From contig JAWKNK010000002.1 of the NCBI GenBank assembly GCA_041391745.1, positions 243,004-307,003 on the forward strand: a stretch of DNA of 64,000 nucleotides, given 5' to 3'. The position numbers and the translations under genes were made by a program. How positions within the stretch are numbered: position 1 is the stretch's first letter; each line of letters starts with the position of its first letter. Below the pieces are notes generated by a model. The model did not search any database. It worked only from the letters and a program-made list of their open reading frames with translations, and was not told where the DNA came from. This document shows, piece by piece, positions 25,101 through 37,867 of this stretch. Origin of the DNA: JAIXWP01 sp041391745. Its GTDB lineage: Bacteria > Bacteroidota > Bacteroidia > Flavobacteriales_D > Sanyastnellaceae.

Positions 25101-26144
25101 TCAAAAAATCTTGGTCTGCTTGAAATACGGGTTTTGACTAACTATTCTAAACATAAACTCCATCGCACCCCGACCGCCGCTTGCAGCCACAAGTTGCGAA
25201 GTATTCATGTCATAACTAATCCCGAAAGTATACTGACCCAATTGCAGCATTCCAGAAAAAATCACCGCATCATTGACACGATAATACACTCCCCCAAATA
25301 TGCCACCACCTTTATAGAATCCTGTATATTTTGAATCTGGAAGTAGTTCCAGTCGTATCAAGCTACCCGCCATTATTTCTCTTGAAGTACCTTGCTGATA
25401 CATTTGAAAGCCTGGTTGAATGGCAAGCGGAGTGTGCTTAATACTCAGTAAAACTTCACCATGTAACGTCCACTTCATTTTCAAGCGATCTCCTGACTCC
25501 AAAAATGAATAATTTGGTCGATTCATGTGTTGAACCGATAATCCCAAATGACCTTGTTTGAAGTTGTTTGAAGTTACGTTGATCAAACCAGAAGTGTTAT
25601 TAAACGAATAGACAATACCGCTTGACAAATCCAAGAATCCAAAACTATTCTTAGGAAAGTATTCTCCAACTGGTGCGTTCGGGTCGTAGTTCAGTCCGTT
25701 GTATTGACTGCCCCATTGAAATTGATCGAAGTTGACCGAGCGTTGCCCAAAGCCTCCACTCAAACCTAGTCCTAACTTTTCATATTTACTCAACTTGACA
25801 TGATGCACAATACTCGCATTTCCTCCAACGGATTTTAAATTTCCATCGCCTGCGTTATCAGAGTAAAAGACAATACCAGCTCCCCAATGACCTTTACGAG
25901 TGTTACCCTTATTTATCCGAGATAAAATTGAAGCTGAAAATGTCTTATAAGGAGTTGAAACAGATTTCCATTGAGTTCGGTAATTTCCGTACGCTTCAAA
26001 ATGATTAATAGCCCCAGGCATAGCTGGATTCTGAATCAAAGGCGCCATAGACCATTGCGAGAAGTGGATATCCTGACCATAGCTCCACGTTGCCGAAAGA
26101 AGCGACACAAGACATACAATATGTAAATATAATTTCCTCATCAT
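25101..26144 (-). CDS. PorP/SprF-family type IX secretion membrane protein
   Basis: 347 residues. A signal peptide (...LLSATWSYGQ) precedes the family hallmark DIHFSQWSMAPLIQNPAMPGA, followed by an outer-membrane barrel ending in short alternating strands. In Flavobacterium johnsoniae, SprF is needed to secrete and anchor the SprB adhesin, and PorP/SprF paralogues pair with type B-tail cargo encoded next to them. Here its start overlaps the stop of the giant adhesin by 4 bp, so it is almost certainly the dedicated partner of that adhesin. Confidence 0.92.
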   Translation of the reverse strand: MMRKLYLHIVCLVSLLSATWSYGQDIHFSQWSMAPLIQNPAMPGAINHFEAYGNYRTQWKSVSTPYKTFSASILSRINKGNTRKGHWGAGIVFYSDNAGDGNLKSVGGNASIVHHVKLSKYEKLGLGLSGGFGQRSVNFDQFQWGSQYNGLNYDPNAPVGEYFPKNSFGFLDLSSGIVYSFNNTSGLINVTSNNFKQGHLGLSVQHMNRPNYSFLESGDRLKMKWTLHGEVLLSIKHTPLAIQPGFQMYQQGTSREIMAGSLIRLELLPDSKYTGFYKGGGIFGGVYYRVNDAVIFSGMLQLGQYTFGISYDMNTSQLVAASGGRGAMEFMFRIVSQNPYFKQTKIF

Positions 26145-29100
26145 TTCACCAGTGTTACATTCCCTTGTTGATGATATGGTTCTCCCGTCAATAGTGTTCC
26201 TTCAAAATAATAAACGAACACAGCGGTATTTAACTCGACTCCTTTAAATGTTCCGTCCCAGCAATCTTCTGGATTTGAAGACTCAAATACAACTTGGCCC
26301 CATCTGTTATATATGCGGATGATATATTCATCAAAGCAATCCGTACCAAATACCTTAAAGCAATCATTTGCTAAATGCCCTCCTTCAGCCGGTGCAAATG
26401 CATTCGGGATAAAGAAGTTGTCACAAAGTACACTCACTATCACATCCACACTATCCAAGGACTTACAACCGAACTCATTTTCACCAATCACAACATAAGT
26501 TGTTGTTACTATCGGATTAGCATCAGGATGTGTGCAACTCAAACAAGACAACGACTCCGAGTATTCCCAAGTGTAATCTACGCCTCCGCTAGGATCCAGG
26601 GTTACAGTACTACCAAGAACAATCGAAGTGTCGGGACCTGCATAAATATCTGGTAAAGGCAATAAGCCAATGTTTATAGAGGCGGTATCAGAACAGCTTC
26701 CTATAGAAACTATAACCGAATATTCATTCGGTTCCGTTGGACTAACTGTAATAGACTGTGTTTCCTCTCCTGTATTCCACAAATAGGTTCCACCACCTTG
26801 AGCCACTAAAACCAAAGATTCATTTTCACAAATCAATGTGTCCGGAGGAAGTAGGGCAATAGGTTCGGCTCCTACATCAATGGTCACCGTAAAGCTACTT
26901 TCACAACCATCTACAATTCCAGTAACTTCATAGGTTGTGGTTTCGTTTGGTGCAACATAGGCTCCCTCACAATAAATACAGTTGTTGTTCAATGAAGGGC
27001 TCCATACATAACTATCGCCACCAAAAGCTTGAATATAGGTGGAGTCACCTTGACATAAAATTGTTTCTTCAGCCAAGGCAGAGATATCTGGTATTGGCAA
27101 CACTATAATGTACAAGCTATCTCCATCATCACAACTACCTGTGGTACCATTTATATAGTACATCATATCCGAAGGAGGGCTAGCCAGCGCGGTGTTGTTG
27201 CTTATAACTTCGATATAATCATTAGGATACCAATTGTAATTCTGTGCGCCTGTACCCGCCAAAGTAACTGTTTCACCGTAACAGATGAAAAGCGTATCTC
27301 CATAAGGTGTAAAGTTTACATCTATATCCGGTTGAACTGAAAGATTGGTAATAATCGTGCTATCACATCCAGCAATCGATGGCACAGTAACACTATAAAC
27401 TCCCGACTGAGAAATGACGTTTCCATCTGCCAAAGTATAGGTTGTGCCCTGACATATACTAGTATTCACGAACTGTTGCATTGGGGCGTTTACATTCACG
27501 TGGTAAACAACAGTGGAATCACATCCAAAAACAGATTCTAGCGCTACAGCATAATTACCAGTAGTGTTCACAAAGTTTCCATTTGGAAGTTGGTAAATTT
27601 CTCCACTACATATATATACATTCTGATTGACAATAACGGGTTGATAGATGTCAAGATTGAATGTTACAATGGAGTCGCATCCACCTATCGACTGAAGCAT
27701 TTGGCTATACGCTCCTTCTTCCGTAGTAACTGTGCCATCAGGCAGCGCATATGATTCACCAGGACAAATGACAATATTGAAATTGACATCATATGTCTGA
27801 AGTACTTCAATATTTGTTACTATCAAACTATCACATCCAAAGGTTGTATGAAGTGCTGATAGATAACTTCCTGTTTCAGAAACCGACTGACCGTTCGGTA
27901 ATAGGTATTCATCACCGGGACATATACGAGCGTTAACTTCCTCCTCAAAAGTTGGATGCACCAATAGGTTGGTAACAATAAGACTGTCGCAACCATTCCA
28001 AGCCGGAAGTACCGTGTTATATGTTCCAGTGGAATTAACTGTTGAACCATCTGGTAATTGAACGCTTTGATCATCACAAATTTCAAATGCCAAATAAGTA
28101 GGTTCTGGTGTGTTTATATTCTGATAAATTTCATATGAAGCAAAATCCGTGCATCCATTAGCTGCTGTGACTTGAAGTGCATAAATTCCTGGTGCATTCA
28201 CCGTCAATATTCCGCTCGCACTTGGAGAGCCATTCCATGTGTAGATTCCGATGCCAGTACCTTGAAGCTCAACTTCTGTGTTATAACAAGTCAAGAGATC
28301 GGTCCCCGTTAGGTTCGTTATGGTAGCAACTGGGGGCGTAATGTCTTGAGTGATTTCTATAGTCATTTCATCAGAACAGCCATTCAAGCCAACCACCTGA
28401 ACAGTGTAAGTTCCTGGTGAGTTAATGGTGATATGATTAGAAAGTACTGCGCCCTCATTCCAGAAGTAGGCAATACCTCCGTTTGCAGTCAATTCAATTT
28501 CTTCTACCAAACATGTCAACTCGGTAGTGCCTGTTTCATTGATGATACTAATGGCTGGAAGATCGAAATCTTCAAATATTTCTACCGATTCTGAAACCGA
28601 ACAACCATTCGGTGATATTGACATAGCGATATAAACCCCTGCTGATGTGAACACCGGTCCACTTGGGCTCCAAGATACTGTGCCATCTGATATCGCGGAG
28701 TATTCTATCATTCCAATATTACAATTCAGCGTATTCGTGCCAACCAGGTTATTGAGCACCAAGCTTGGGTTTTCGTAAAACGTGAGTTGAGTAACTATCA
28801 ATGAGTCGCATCCATTTATGGTGCTGAACATTGTCTCGTAACTTCCTTCAAGACTAGCACTGCTTCCATCCGGCAGCGTATAAACTTCACCCTCACATAT
28901 TTGAACTTCAACCTGTGTTTGATAGGCAGGATAGACCTCCAAAACTAAAGTTGCTATCGAATCACACCCGTTTACACTTTGAAGAACCTCTTGATAGATT
29001 CCCGAGTTGGTATAACTAATTCCATTCCAGGAATAGGGTAATTCATTTTCACAAATAAATGCTTGTTCTGTTGAAGATAGGATATCGTAAACCACCAAAT

Positions 29101-32100
29101 TCAGCGTTGCCACAGAGTCGCAGCCTGTCGTGCTTAAAAGTGTTGTGTAGTAAGTTCCACCGCCAGAATATTGCTCTCCGTTCCAAGAATAAGGAAGTGC
29201 ATCAGCACATATGGCTACGTTTTCTTCTCCAAATACAACGTCATTAACGATTAAGTTAAGATTGACAATAGAATCGCAACCACTCACTGAAGTGAGCACA
29301 AGAGTGTAGATTCCCGTTGCACTGTAGTTATTTCCATTCCAGATAAATGGAGTCTGGTTGTTACAAATCACGAACTCCTCAGTCGAAGAAAGTACCTCGA
29401 TAATATCTAAGTTCAACGTTGCGATTGAATCACAACCAGTAATAGCAACTAGGGTCACAGTGTACGACCCTGCAGTAGAATAATTCTGACCATTCCAATT
29501 ATAAGGAAGTTGATTGCTGCAAAGCGTTACATCTTCGGTTGAAGTGAGAACATCATTAATTGTCAAGTTCAATGTTGCAATGGAATCACACCCTGCAACG
29601 CTGGTCAATGTAACATCGTAGGTTCCAGCCGCAGTGTAGTCAACGCCATTCCAATTATAAGGAAGATGATTGCTGCAAAGCGTTACGTCTTCTGTTGATG
29701 ATAGAACATCATTAATCGTCAAGTTCAACGTGGCAATGGAATCACATCCCGCTACGCTTGTCAATGTGACCTCGTAGGTTCCAGCAGCAGTGTAGTCAAC
29801 GCCGTTCCACGAATATGGAAGTTGGTTCGAGCAGATTGTAACGTCTTCCAATGAAGTTAAAACATCATTTATCGTCAGGTTCAACGTTGCAATAGAATCG
29901 CAACCTGCAACGCTAATCAACGTCACATCATAAGAACCCGCCGCAGTGTAGTCAACGCCATTCCAGTTGTATGGAAGTTGATTGCTGCAAAGCGTTACAT
30001 CTTCGGTTGAAGTGAGAACGTCATTGATCGTCAAGTTCAACGTTGCGATAGAATCACATCCTGCAATACTCGTTAATGTGACATCGTATGTTCCAGCAGC
30101 AGTGTAGTCAACACCATTCCAATTATAAGGAAGTTGATTGCTACAAAGTGTTACGTCTTCTGTTGATGATAGAACATCATTAATCGAAAGGTTCAATGTT
30201 GCAATGGAATCACAACCTGCAATGCTCGTCAATGTGACATCGTATGTTCCCGCTGCTGTGTAGTCAGTGCCGTTCCAGTTATATGGAAGTTGGTTGCTAC
30301 AAAGCGTTACGTCTTCTGTTGAAGTAAGAACATCATTGATCGTCAAGCTCAACGTTGCAATGGAGTCGCAACCTGCAACGCTTGTCAATGTGACATCATA
30401 TGTTCCAGCAGCAAGTGTAGTCAACGCCGTTCCAGTTATAAGGAAGTTGGTTCGAGCAGATTGTAACGTCTTCAGATGAAGTCAGAGCATCATTGATCGT
30501 CAAGTTCAACGTGGCAATAGAGTCGCATCCCGCAATGGTTGATAATGTAATGTCATATGAACCCGCCGCTGTGTAGTCAATACCATTCCATGTGTAAGGA
30601 AGTTGGTTGCTGCAAAGCGTTACGTCTTCTGTTGAAGTCAGAACATCATTAATCGTCAAATTCAATGTTGCAATAGAGTCGCATCCCGCAATGGTTGATA
30701 ATGTAATGTCATATGAACCGGCAGTTGAGTAATCAATTCCATTCCAGTTGTAAGGAAGTTGATTCGAGCATATTGTAATGTCTTCTGATGAAGTGAGAAC
30801 ATCATTGATCGTCAAGTTTAATGTTGCAATGGAATCGCATCCTGCTGCGCTAGTCAATGTAATATCGTAAGAACCCGCCGTTGAGTAGTCAAATCCATTC
30901 CAAGTGTAAGGAAGTTGATTGCTACAAAGCGTTATGTCTTCGGTTGAAGTTAGAATATCATTGATCGTCAAGTTCAATGTTGCAATGGAATCACATCCTG
31001 CAACGCTCGTCAAAGTGACATCGAATGTTCCAGCAGCAGTGTAGTCAACGCGCCATTCCAAGTGTATGGAAGTTGGTTCGAGCAGATTGTAACGTCTTCT
31101 CCAATGAAGTTAATACATCATTAATCGTCAATTCACCGTTGCAACAGAATCACATCCTGCAACACTCGTTAATGTGATGTCATAGGAAACCCGCAGTGTA
31201 GTCAACACCATTCCAAGTGGCGGAAGTTGATTGCTGCAAAGTGTAACATCTTCTGTGGATGTAAGAACTTCATTAATCGAAAGGTTCAATGTTGCAATAG
31301 AATCACATCCTGCAACGTTTGTCAATGTCACATCAAGGGGCGAACCCGCAGCAGTAAAGTCAACGCCGTTCCAGTTATAAGGAAGTTGGTTCGAGCAGAT
31401 TGTAACGTCTTCCAATGAAGTTAATACATCATTAATCGTCAAATTCAACGTTGCAATAGAATCACATCCTGCAACGCTCGTCAAAGTGACATCGTTCCTG
31501 CAGAAGTGTAGTCAACGCCATTCCAATTGTAAGGAAGTTGGTTGCTACAAAGCGTTACGTCTTCTGTTGAAGTTAGAACATCATTAATCGAAAGGTTCAA
31601 TGTTGCAATGGAATCACATCCTGCAACGCTCGTCAAAGTGACATCGAATGTTCCAGCAGCAGTGTAGTCAACGCCATTCCAAGTGTATGGAAGTTGGTTC
31701 GAGCAGATTGTAACGTCTTCCAAATGAAGTTAATACATCATTAATCGTCAATCTTCAACGTTGCGATAGAATCGCATCCTGCCACACTTGTCAATGTGAC
31801 ATCGTAAGAACCCGCCGCAGTGTAGTCAACGCCGTTCCAAGTGTATGGAAGTTGATTCGAGCAGATTGTAACATCTTCCAATGAAGTTAAAACATCATTA
31901 ATCGAAAGGTTCAATGTTGCAATGGAATCGCAACCCGCAACACTTATCAATGTCACATCGTATGTTCCTGCTGTTGAGTAATCAATTCCATTCCTGCTGT
32001 AAAGGAAGTTGATTCGAGCAGATTGTAACGTCTTCCAATGAAGTTAATACATCATTAATCGTCAAATTCAACGTTGCAATAGAATCACATCCTGCAACAC

Positions 32101-35100
32101 TCGTTAATGTGATGTCATAGGAACCTTCCGCAGCAGTGTAGTCAACACCATTCCAAGTGTAAGGAAGTTGATTGCTGCAAAGTGTAACATCTTCTGTGGA
32201 TGTAAGAACTTCATTAATCGAAAGGTTCAATGTTGCAATAGAATCACATCCCGCAACGCTCGTCAAAGTGACATCGTATGTTCCCGCAGCTGTGTAGTCA
32301 ATACCATTCCATGTGTAAGGAAGTTGGTTGCTGCAAAGCGTTACGTCTTCCAATGAAGTTAAACATCATTAATCGTCAAGTTCAACGTGGCAATGGAGTC
32401 ACACCCTGCAACACTTGTCAATGTCACATCATAAGAACCCGCCGTAGAGTAGTCAATGCCATTCAGTTGTAAGGAAGCTGGTTCGAGCAGATTGTAACGT
32501 CTTCCAATGAAGTTAAACATCATTAATCGTCAAGTTCAACGTGGCAATGGAGTCACACCCTGCAACACTTGTCAATGTCACATCATAAGAACCCGCCGTA
32601 GAGTAGTCAATGCCATTCCAGTTGTAAGGAAGCTGGTTCGAGCAGATTGTAACGTCTTCCAATGAAGTTAAACATCATTAATCGTCAAGTTCAACGTTGC
32701 AATAGAATCACATCTCGCAACGCTCGTCAAAGTGACATCGTATGTTCCCGCAGCTGTGTAGTCAATACCATTCCATGTGTAAGGAAGTTGGTTGCTGCAA
32801 AGCGTTACGTCTTCCAATGAAGAAACATCATTGATCGTCAAGTTCAACGTGGCAATGGAGTCACACCCTGCAACACTTGTCAATGTCACATCATAAGAAC
32901 CCGCCGTAGAGTAGTCAATGCCATTCCAGTTGTAAGGAAGCTGGTTCGAGCAGATTGTAACGTCTTCCAATGAAGTTAAAACATCATTAATCGTCAAGTT
33001 CAACGTGGCAATGGAGTCACACCCTGCAACACTTGTCAATGTCACATCATAAGAACCTGCCGTAGAGTAGTCAATGCCATCTTGTGCTGTAAGGAAAGCT
33101 GGTTCGAGCAGATTGTAACGTCTTCCAATGAAGTTAAAACATCATTAATCGTCAAGTTCAACGTTGCAATAGAATCGCATCCTGCCACACTTGTCAATGT
33201 CACATCATATGCTCCTGCAGCAGTGTAGTCGACACCATTCCAGTTGTATGGAAGTTGGTTGCTACAAATCGTTACATCCTCTGTTGAAGTAAGAACATCG
33301 TTAACCGTCAAGTTCAATGTTGCAATGGAATCGCAACCCGCAAGACTTGTCAATGTAACATCGTATGATCCCGCCACACCGTAGTCAACGCCATTCCATG
33401 TGTATGGAAGTTGGTTGCTACAAAGCGTTATGTCTTCGGTTGAAGTTAGAATATCATTGATCGTCAAGTTCAATGTTGCAATGGAATCACATCCTGCAAC
33501 GCTCGTCAAAGTGACATCGAATGTTCCAGCAGCAGTGTAGTCAACGCCATTCCAAGTGTATGGAAGTTGGTTCGAGCAGATTGTAACGTCTTCCAATGAA
33601 GTTAATACATCATTAATCGTCAAATTCAACGTTGCAATAGAATCACATCCTGCAACACTCGTTAATGTGATGTCATAGGAACCCGCAGCAGTGTAGTCAA
33701 CACCATTCCAAGTGTAAGGAAGTTGATTGCTGCAAAGTGTAACATCTTCTGTGGATGTAAGAACTTCATTAATCGAAAGGTTCAATGTTGCAATAGAATC
33801 ACATCCTGCAACGCTTGTCAATGTCACATCATAAGAACCCGCAGCAGTAAAGTCAACGCCGTTCCAGTTATAAGGAAGTTGGTTCGAGCAGATTGTAACG
33901 TCTTCCAATGAAGTTAATACATCATTAATCGTCAAATTCAACGTTGCAATAGAATCACATCCCGCAACGCTCGTCAAAGTGACATCGTATGTTCCCGCAG
34001 CTGTGTAGTCAATACCATTCCATGTGTAAGGAAGTTGGTTGCTGCAAAGCGTTACGTCTTCCAATGAAGTTAAAACATCATTAATCGTCAAGTTCAACGT
34101 GGCAATGGAGTCACACCCTGCAACACTTGTCAATGTCACATCATAAGAACCCGCCGTAGAGTAGTCAATGCCATTCCAGTTGTAAGGAAGCTGGTTCGAG
34201 CAGATTGTAACGTCTTCCAATGAAGTTAATACATCATTAATCGTCAAATTCAACGTTGCAATAGAATCACATCCTTAACACTCGTTAATGTGATGTCATA
34301 GGAACCCGCAGCAGTGTAGTCAACACCATTCCAAGTGTAAGGAAGTTGATTGCTGCAAAGTGTAACATCTTCTGTGGATGTAAGAACTTCATTAATCGAA
34401 AGGTTCAATGTTGCAATAGAATCACATCCTGCAACACTCGTTAATGTGATGTCATAGGAACCCGCAGCAGTGAAGTCAACACCATTCCAAGTGTAAGGAA
34501 GTTGATTGCTGCAAAGTGTAACATCTTCTGTGGATGTAAGAACTTCATTAATCGAAAGGTTCAATGTTGCAATAGAATCACATCCTGCAACGCTTGTCAA
34601 TGTCACATCATAAGAACCCGCAGCAGTAAAGTCAACGCCGTTCCAGTTATAAGGAAGTTGGTTCGAGCAGATTGTAACGTCTTCCAATGAAGTTAATACA
34701 TCATTAATCGTCAAATTCAACGTTGCAATAGAATCACATCCCGCAACGCTCGTCAAAGTGACATCGTATGTTCCCGCAGAAGTGTAGTCAACGCCATTCC
34801 AATTGTAAGGAAGTTGGTTGCTACAAAGCGTTACGTCTTCTGTTGAAGTTAGAACATCATTAATCGAAAGGTTCAATGTTGCAATGGAATCACATCCTGC
34901 AACGCTCGTCAAAGTGACATCGAATGTTCCAGCAGCAGTGTAGTCAACGCCATTCCAAGTGTATGGAAGTTGGTTCGAGCAGATTGTAACGTCTTCCAAT
35001 GAAGTTAATACATCATTAATCGTCAAATTCAACGTTGCGATAGAATCGCATCCTGCCACACTTGTCAATGTGACATCGTAAGAACCCGCCGCAGTGTAGT

Positions 35101-36402
35101 CAACGCCATTCCAGTTGTATGGAAGTTGATTGCTACAAAGCGTTACATCTTCAGTTGATGTTAGAACATCGTTGATCGTCAAGTTCAATGTCGCAATGGA
35201 ATCACATCCTGCAACGCTAGTTAATGTGATATCGTAGGTTCCAGCAGCAGTGTAGTCGACACCATTCCAAGTGTAAGTTAAAGTTGGTTGCTGCAAAAGG
35301 GTGATGTTTTCAATTGAAGAACATCATTGATCGTCAAGTTCAACGTGGCAATGGAATCACATCCTGCAACGCTTGTCAATGTCACATCATAAGAACCCGC
35401 AGCAGTAAAGTCAACGCCGTTCCAATTATAAGGAAGTTGATTGCTGCAAAGCGTTACATCTTCGGTTGAAGTGAGAACGTCATTGATTGTCAAGTTCAAA
35501 GTGGCTATCGAACGTATCCTGCAATGGTTGATAATGTGATGTCATATGAATCCAGCTGCAGTGTAATCAACACCATTCCAAGTGTATGCAAGTTGGTTGC
35601 TACAAAGTGTTACATCTTCTGATGAAGTTAGAACATCATTGATCGTCAAGTTCAACGTTGCAATGGAATCACATCCTGCAACGCTCGATAATGTGACATC
35701 GTATGTTCCAGCAGCAGTGTAGTCCACACCATTCCAAGTGTAAGGAAGTTGATTGTTGCAAAGGGTGATGTCTTCTGTTGAAGTTAGAACATCATTGATC
35801 GTCAAGTTCAATGTTGCAATAGAATCACATCCTGCAACGCTCGTTAATGTGATATCATATGAACCCGACGTTGAGTAGTCAACACCATTCCAGTTGTATG
35901 GAAGTTGGTTCGAGCATATTGTAATGTCTTCTGATGAAGTGAGAACATCATTAATTGTCAAATTCAACGTTGCAATAGAATCGCAACCAGCAACGCTCGT
36001 CAATGTCACATCGTATGTTCCTGCAGCCCCAATTTCTAGGCTATTCCACGAAAAAGGAAGCTGATTTTCACAAATCGTAATATCAGTTGTTGAAGCAAAT
36101 TCAACCACTTCTATTGTCAAAGTTTGAAGCGGACCATCACATCCTGCGGCACTTGTTTCAAAAACAGTCAGAGTATAGGTACCAATACCATTTAACCATT
36201 CTACCACGACGGTGTCGTTACCCTGTCCTGTTATAATTCCATCAGCGCCAGCATCCCATGTAAAGGTGCTTCCTTCCCAGCCTTCAACATAGTAAGTTCC
36301 CACAGGATCCGACCCACACACAATATCCGTTTGGGCAGACACATCCACCCAAGCGAGTATCGCAAGCATAGTCATCAATATGGAAACAAACCGAATGTTC
36401 AT
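26141..36402 (-). CDS. Giant SprB-like repeat adhesin, T9SS type B cargo (frames broken by indels)
   Basis: One gene of about 3,400 codons. It starts with a signal peptide (MNIRFVSIL...VDVSAQ) and a domain shared with the next upstream gene product (GSTFTWDAG...GTYTLTVFE). Some 43 copies of a 52-residue module follow (core TSVAGCDSIATLNLTINDV, CSNQLPYNWNGVDYTAAG), then diverged modules, PKD/Ig-like domains and a type B C-terminal domain (FFIPNAFAP...IYNRWGQVVFES). The last 1,427 residues are an intact frame; 30.4-35.55 kb is broken into about ten frames. It is a predicted cell-surface gliding or attachment adhesin exported with PorP/SprF. The type B domain is of the CHU_C class, and conserved Cys residues in each module could form disulfides. 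Confidence 0.85.
26715..26732. repeat. 18-bp palindrome copy 4 (strict)
   Basis: ACCGAATATTCATTCGGT, with arms extended to AACCGAAT/ATTCGGTT, inside the adhesin gene (encodes E-P-N-E-Y-S-V). Confidence 0.65.
27882..27899. repeat. 18-bp palindrome copy 5 (one mismatch)
   Basis: ACCGACTGACCGTTCGGT differs from the strict pattern at one arm base (C for A at position 6). Inside the adhesin gene (encodes P-N-G-Q-S-V). Confidence 0.35.
28596..28613. repeat. 18-bp palindrome copy 6 (strict)
   Basis: ACCGAACAACCATTCGGT, inside the adhesin gene (encodes S-P-N-G-C-S-V). Confidence 0.6.
29400..36090 (-). repeat. 156-bp tandem array of about 43 units
   Basis: The unit is 156 bp (52 codons). The landmark CATCATTAAT or CATCATTTAT recurs at 29551, 29707 and 29863, exactly 156 bp apart, and continues to near 36.09 kb. 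Units are nearly identical between 30.4 and 35.5 kb and diverge toward the 3' end of the gene, which suggests recent expansion or homogenisation in the middle. Several units deviate by 1-4 bases (see findings). Diverged copies of the module continue to about 28.8 kb. Confidence 0.92.
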
Positions 36403-36407
36403 TCTGT
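36390..36407. repeat. 18-bp palindrome copy 7 (one mismatch), over the adhesin start codon
   Basis: ACCGAATGTTCATTCTGT differs from the strict pattern at one position (T for G). It spans the adhesin ATG at 36400-36402. Confidence 0.4.
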
Positions 36408-36422
36408 TTTTATCTCAAACAA

Positions 36423-37856
36423 TTAGTTGTGATAAATCGGCGAAGTTGTTGGCAAAGGATTGACTGTTACCGTTATGTCATCTGTATCTTGACAACCATT
36501 TGCATCGGTTCCTGTAACAGTATATGTTGTAGTGGAGGTAGGGTTAGCAGTAACAGTATCTCCCGTTGTTGAAGACAAGCCAGTTCCTGGCGACCATTCA
36601 TAAGTATCAGCACCGGTTGCTGTCAAATCAACACTCTCTCCCTCACATATCGTTTCATCAAGTCCTGCATCAACAACAGGTAAAGGATTAATGGTGATGT
36701 CCATTGTGGTTTCAATCGCACACTGACCTGGGTCTGGTGTGAAGGTATAAGTCACAGTACCCGGTACACTAGTATCCACTGTTGCTGGAGACCAAGTTCC
36801 AGTAATTCCATTCAGCGCAGTTCCAGATAATGTTGGGGCTGGAGAATCCTGACACAGTGGATCGATTGGAGTGAAGTTTGGAAGTATCTCGTCATCAATT
36901 GTAATATCAACAGTCACCACCACAGCACATTGACCTGGGTCTGGTGTGAACGTATAGGTTACTGTACCAGCAACACTGGTGTCAATTGTTGAGGGTGACC
37001 AAGTTCCTGTTACACCTTCCAATGAGGTGCCCGGCAGTGCAGGAGCAGGAAGGTTTTGACAGAACGGCCCAATTGGACTAAATGTTGGCGTAATCTCTGG
37101 ATTGATTGTTATATCCATTGTTACTTCAATAGCACACTGACCAGGATCTGGTGTGAAAGTGTAAGTAACTGTTCCTGGAGTGTTGGTGTCTATTGCCGAT
37201 GGCGACCAAACCCCTGTTACTCCTTCAAGAGAAGTAGTAGCTAAGGCAGGTGCCGTTTCATATTGACACATATCAGCGATAGGCGTGAATGTTGGAGTCA
37301 CTTCTGGATCTATTGTTATATCCATTGTTGTTTCTTCAGCACATTGACCTGGGTCTGGAGTAAATGTGTAGGTTACCGTGCCGGCAACACTTGTATCAAT
37401 GCTTGATGGTGACCAACTTCCTGTAATTCCTTCTAATGAGGTTGTTTGTAAAGAAGGTGCTGCTGTGTTCTGACACAATGGTCCAATTGGATCAAAGGTT
37501 GGCTCTGTTTTGTCTTCAAGCACAATACTCAGTTGGACTGGCGTTCCCTCACAACCAGTATTTGTCTCGATCACTTCAAGAACATATGTTCCCGCGGGAG
37601 TTGTTCCCCAATCGATAGAGATAATGTTTGATGTTGCTCCAGGTGTAATGGTACCCGTAAACCCCGCCGTTAGTACGTTCCAGGTATAAGTAGATCCAGT
37701 AGTTCCTGCCCCGCCGTTTTCTAAATAGTCAACTTGATAGGGTTCTACTGACTCCACACAAATCACTTGTGGATCCGTAGGATCAGTTTGTGCCCAAGTT
37801 CTTCCTCCTAAAAGAACGAGAACTAGCACTAAGGTGAAGGCTAATTTTGTTTTCAT
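36423..37856 (-). CDS. Secreted Ig/PKD-repeat protein with SPIYHN C-terminal tail
   Basis: 477 residues. A signal peptide (...LLGGRTWAQ) is followed by an N-terminal domain paralogous to that of the adhesin (GSTYTWNVL...GTYVLEVIE). Four tandem modules of about 78 residues come next (core TSLEGITGSWSPSS, TVTYTFTPDPGQCA), then a PKD-like domain (DAGLDETICEGESVDLTA). It ends NPLPTTSPIYHN and has no type A or B sorting domain. It sits between the CUB giant (11-bp gap) and the adhesin (20-bp gap), so it is a surface component of the same operon. Confidence 0.85.
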   Translation of the reverse strand: MKTKLAFTLVLVLVLLGGRTWAQTDPTDPQVICVESVEPYQVDYLENGGAGTTGSTYTWNVLTAGFTGTITPGATSNIISIDWGTTPAGTYVLEVIETNTGCEGTPVQLSIVLEDKTEPTFDPIGPLCQNTAAPSLQTTSLEGITGSWSPSSIDTSVAGTVTYTFTPDPGQCAEETTMDITIDPEVTPTFTPIADMCQYETAPALATTSLEGVTGVWSPSAIDTNTPGTVTYTFTPDPGQCAIEVTMDITINPEITPTFSPIGPFCQNLPAPALPGTSLEGVTGTWSPSTIDTSVAGTVTYTFTPDPGQCAVVVTVDITIDDEILPNFTPIDPLCQDSPAPTLSGTALNGITGTWSPATVDTSVPGTVTYTFTPDPGQCAIETTMDITINPLPVVDAGLDETICEGESVDLTATGADTYEWSPGTGLSSTTGDTVTANPTSTTTYTVTGTDANGCQDTDDITVTVNPLPTTSPIYHN

Positions 37857-37867
37857 GGTTTTGGTAT

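Noticed and set aside
31227..34690. Several identical plus-strand frames beginning MIAAKCNIFCG
   Set aside because: They are shadows of the 156-bp coding repeat on the other strand.
29400..36090. CRISPR array or satellite DNA
   Set aside because: The repeat is 156 bp, contiguous without spacers, and codes for a continuous protein module.
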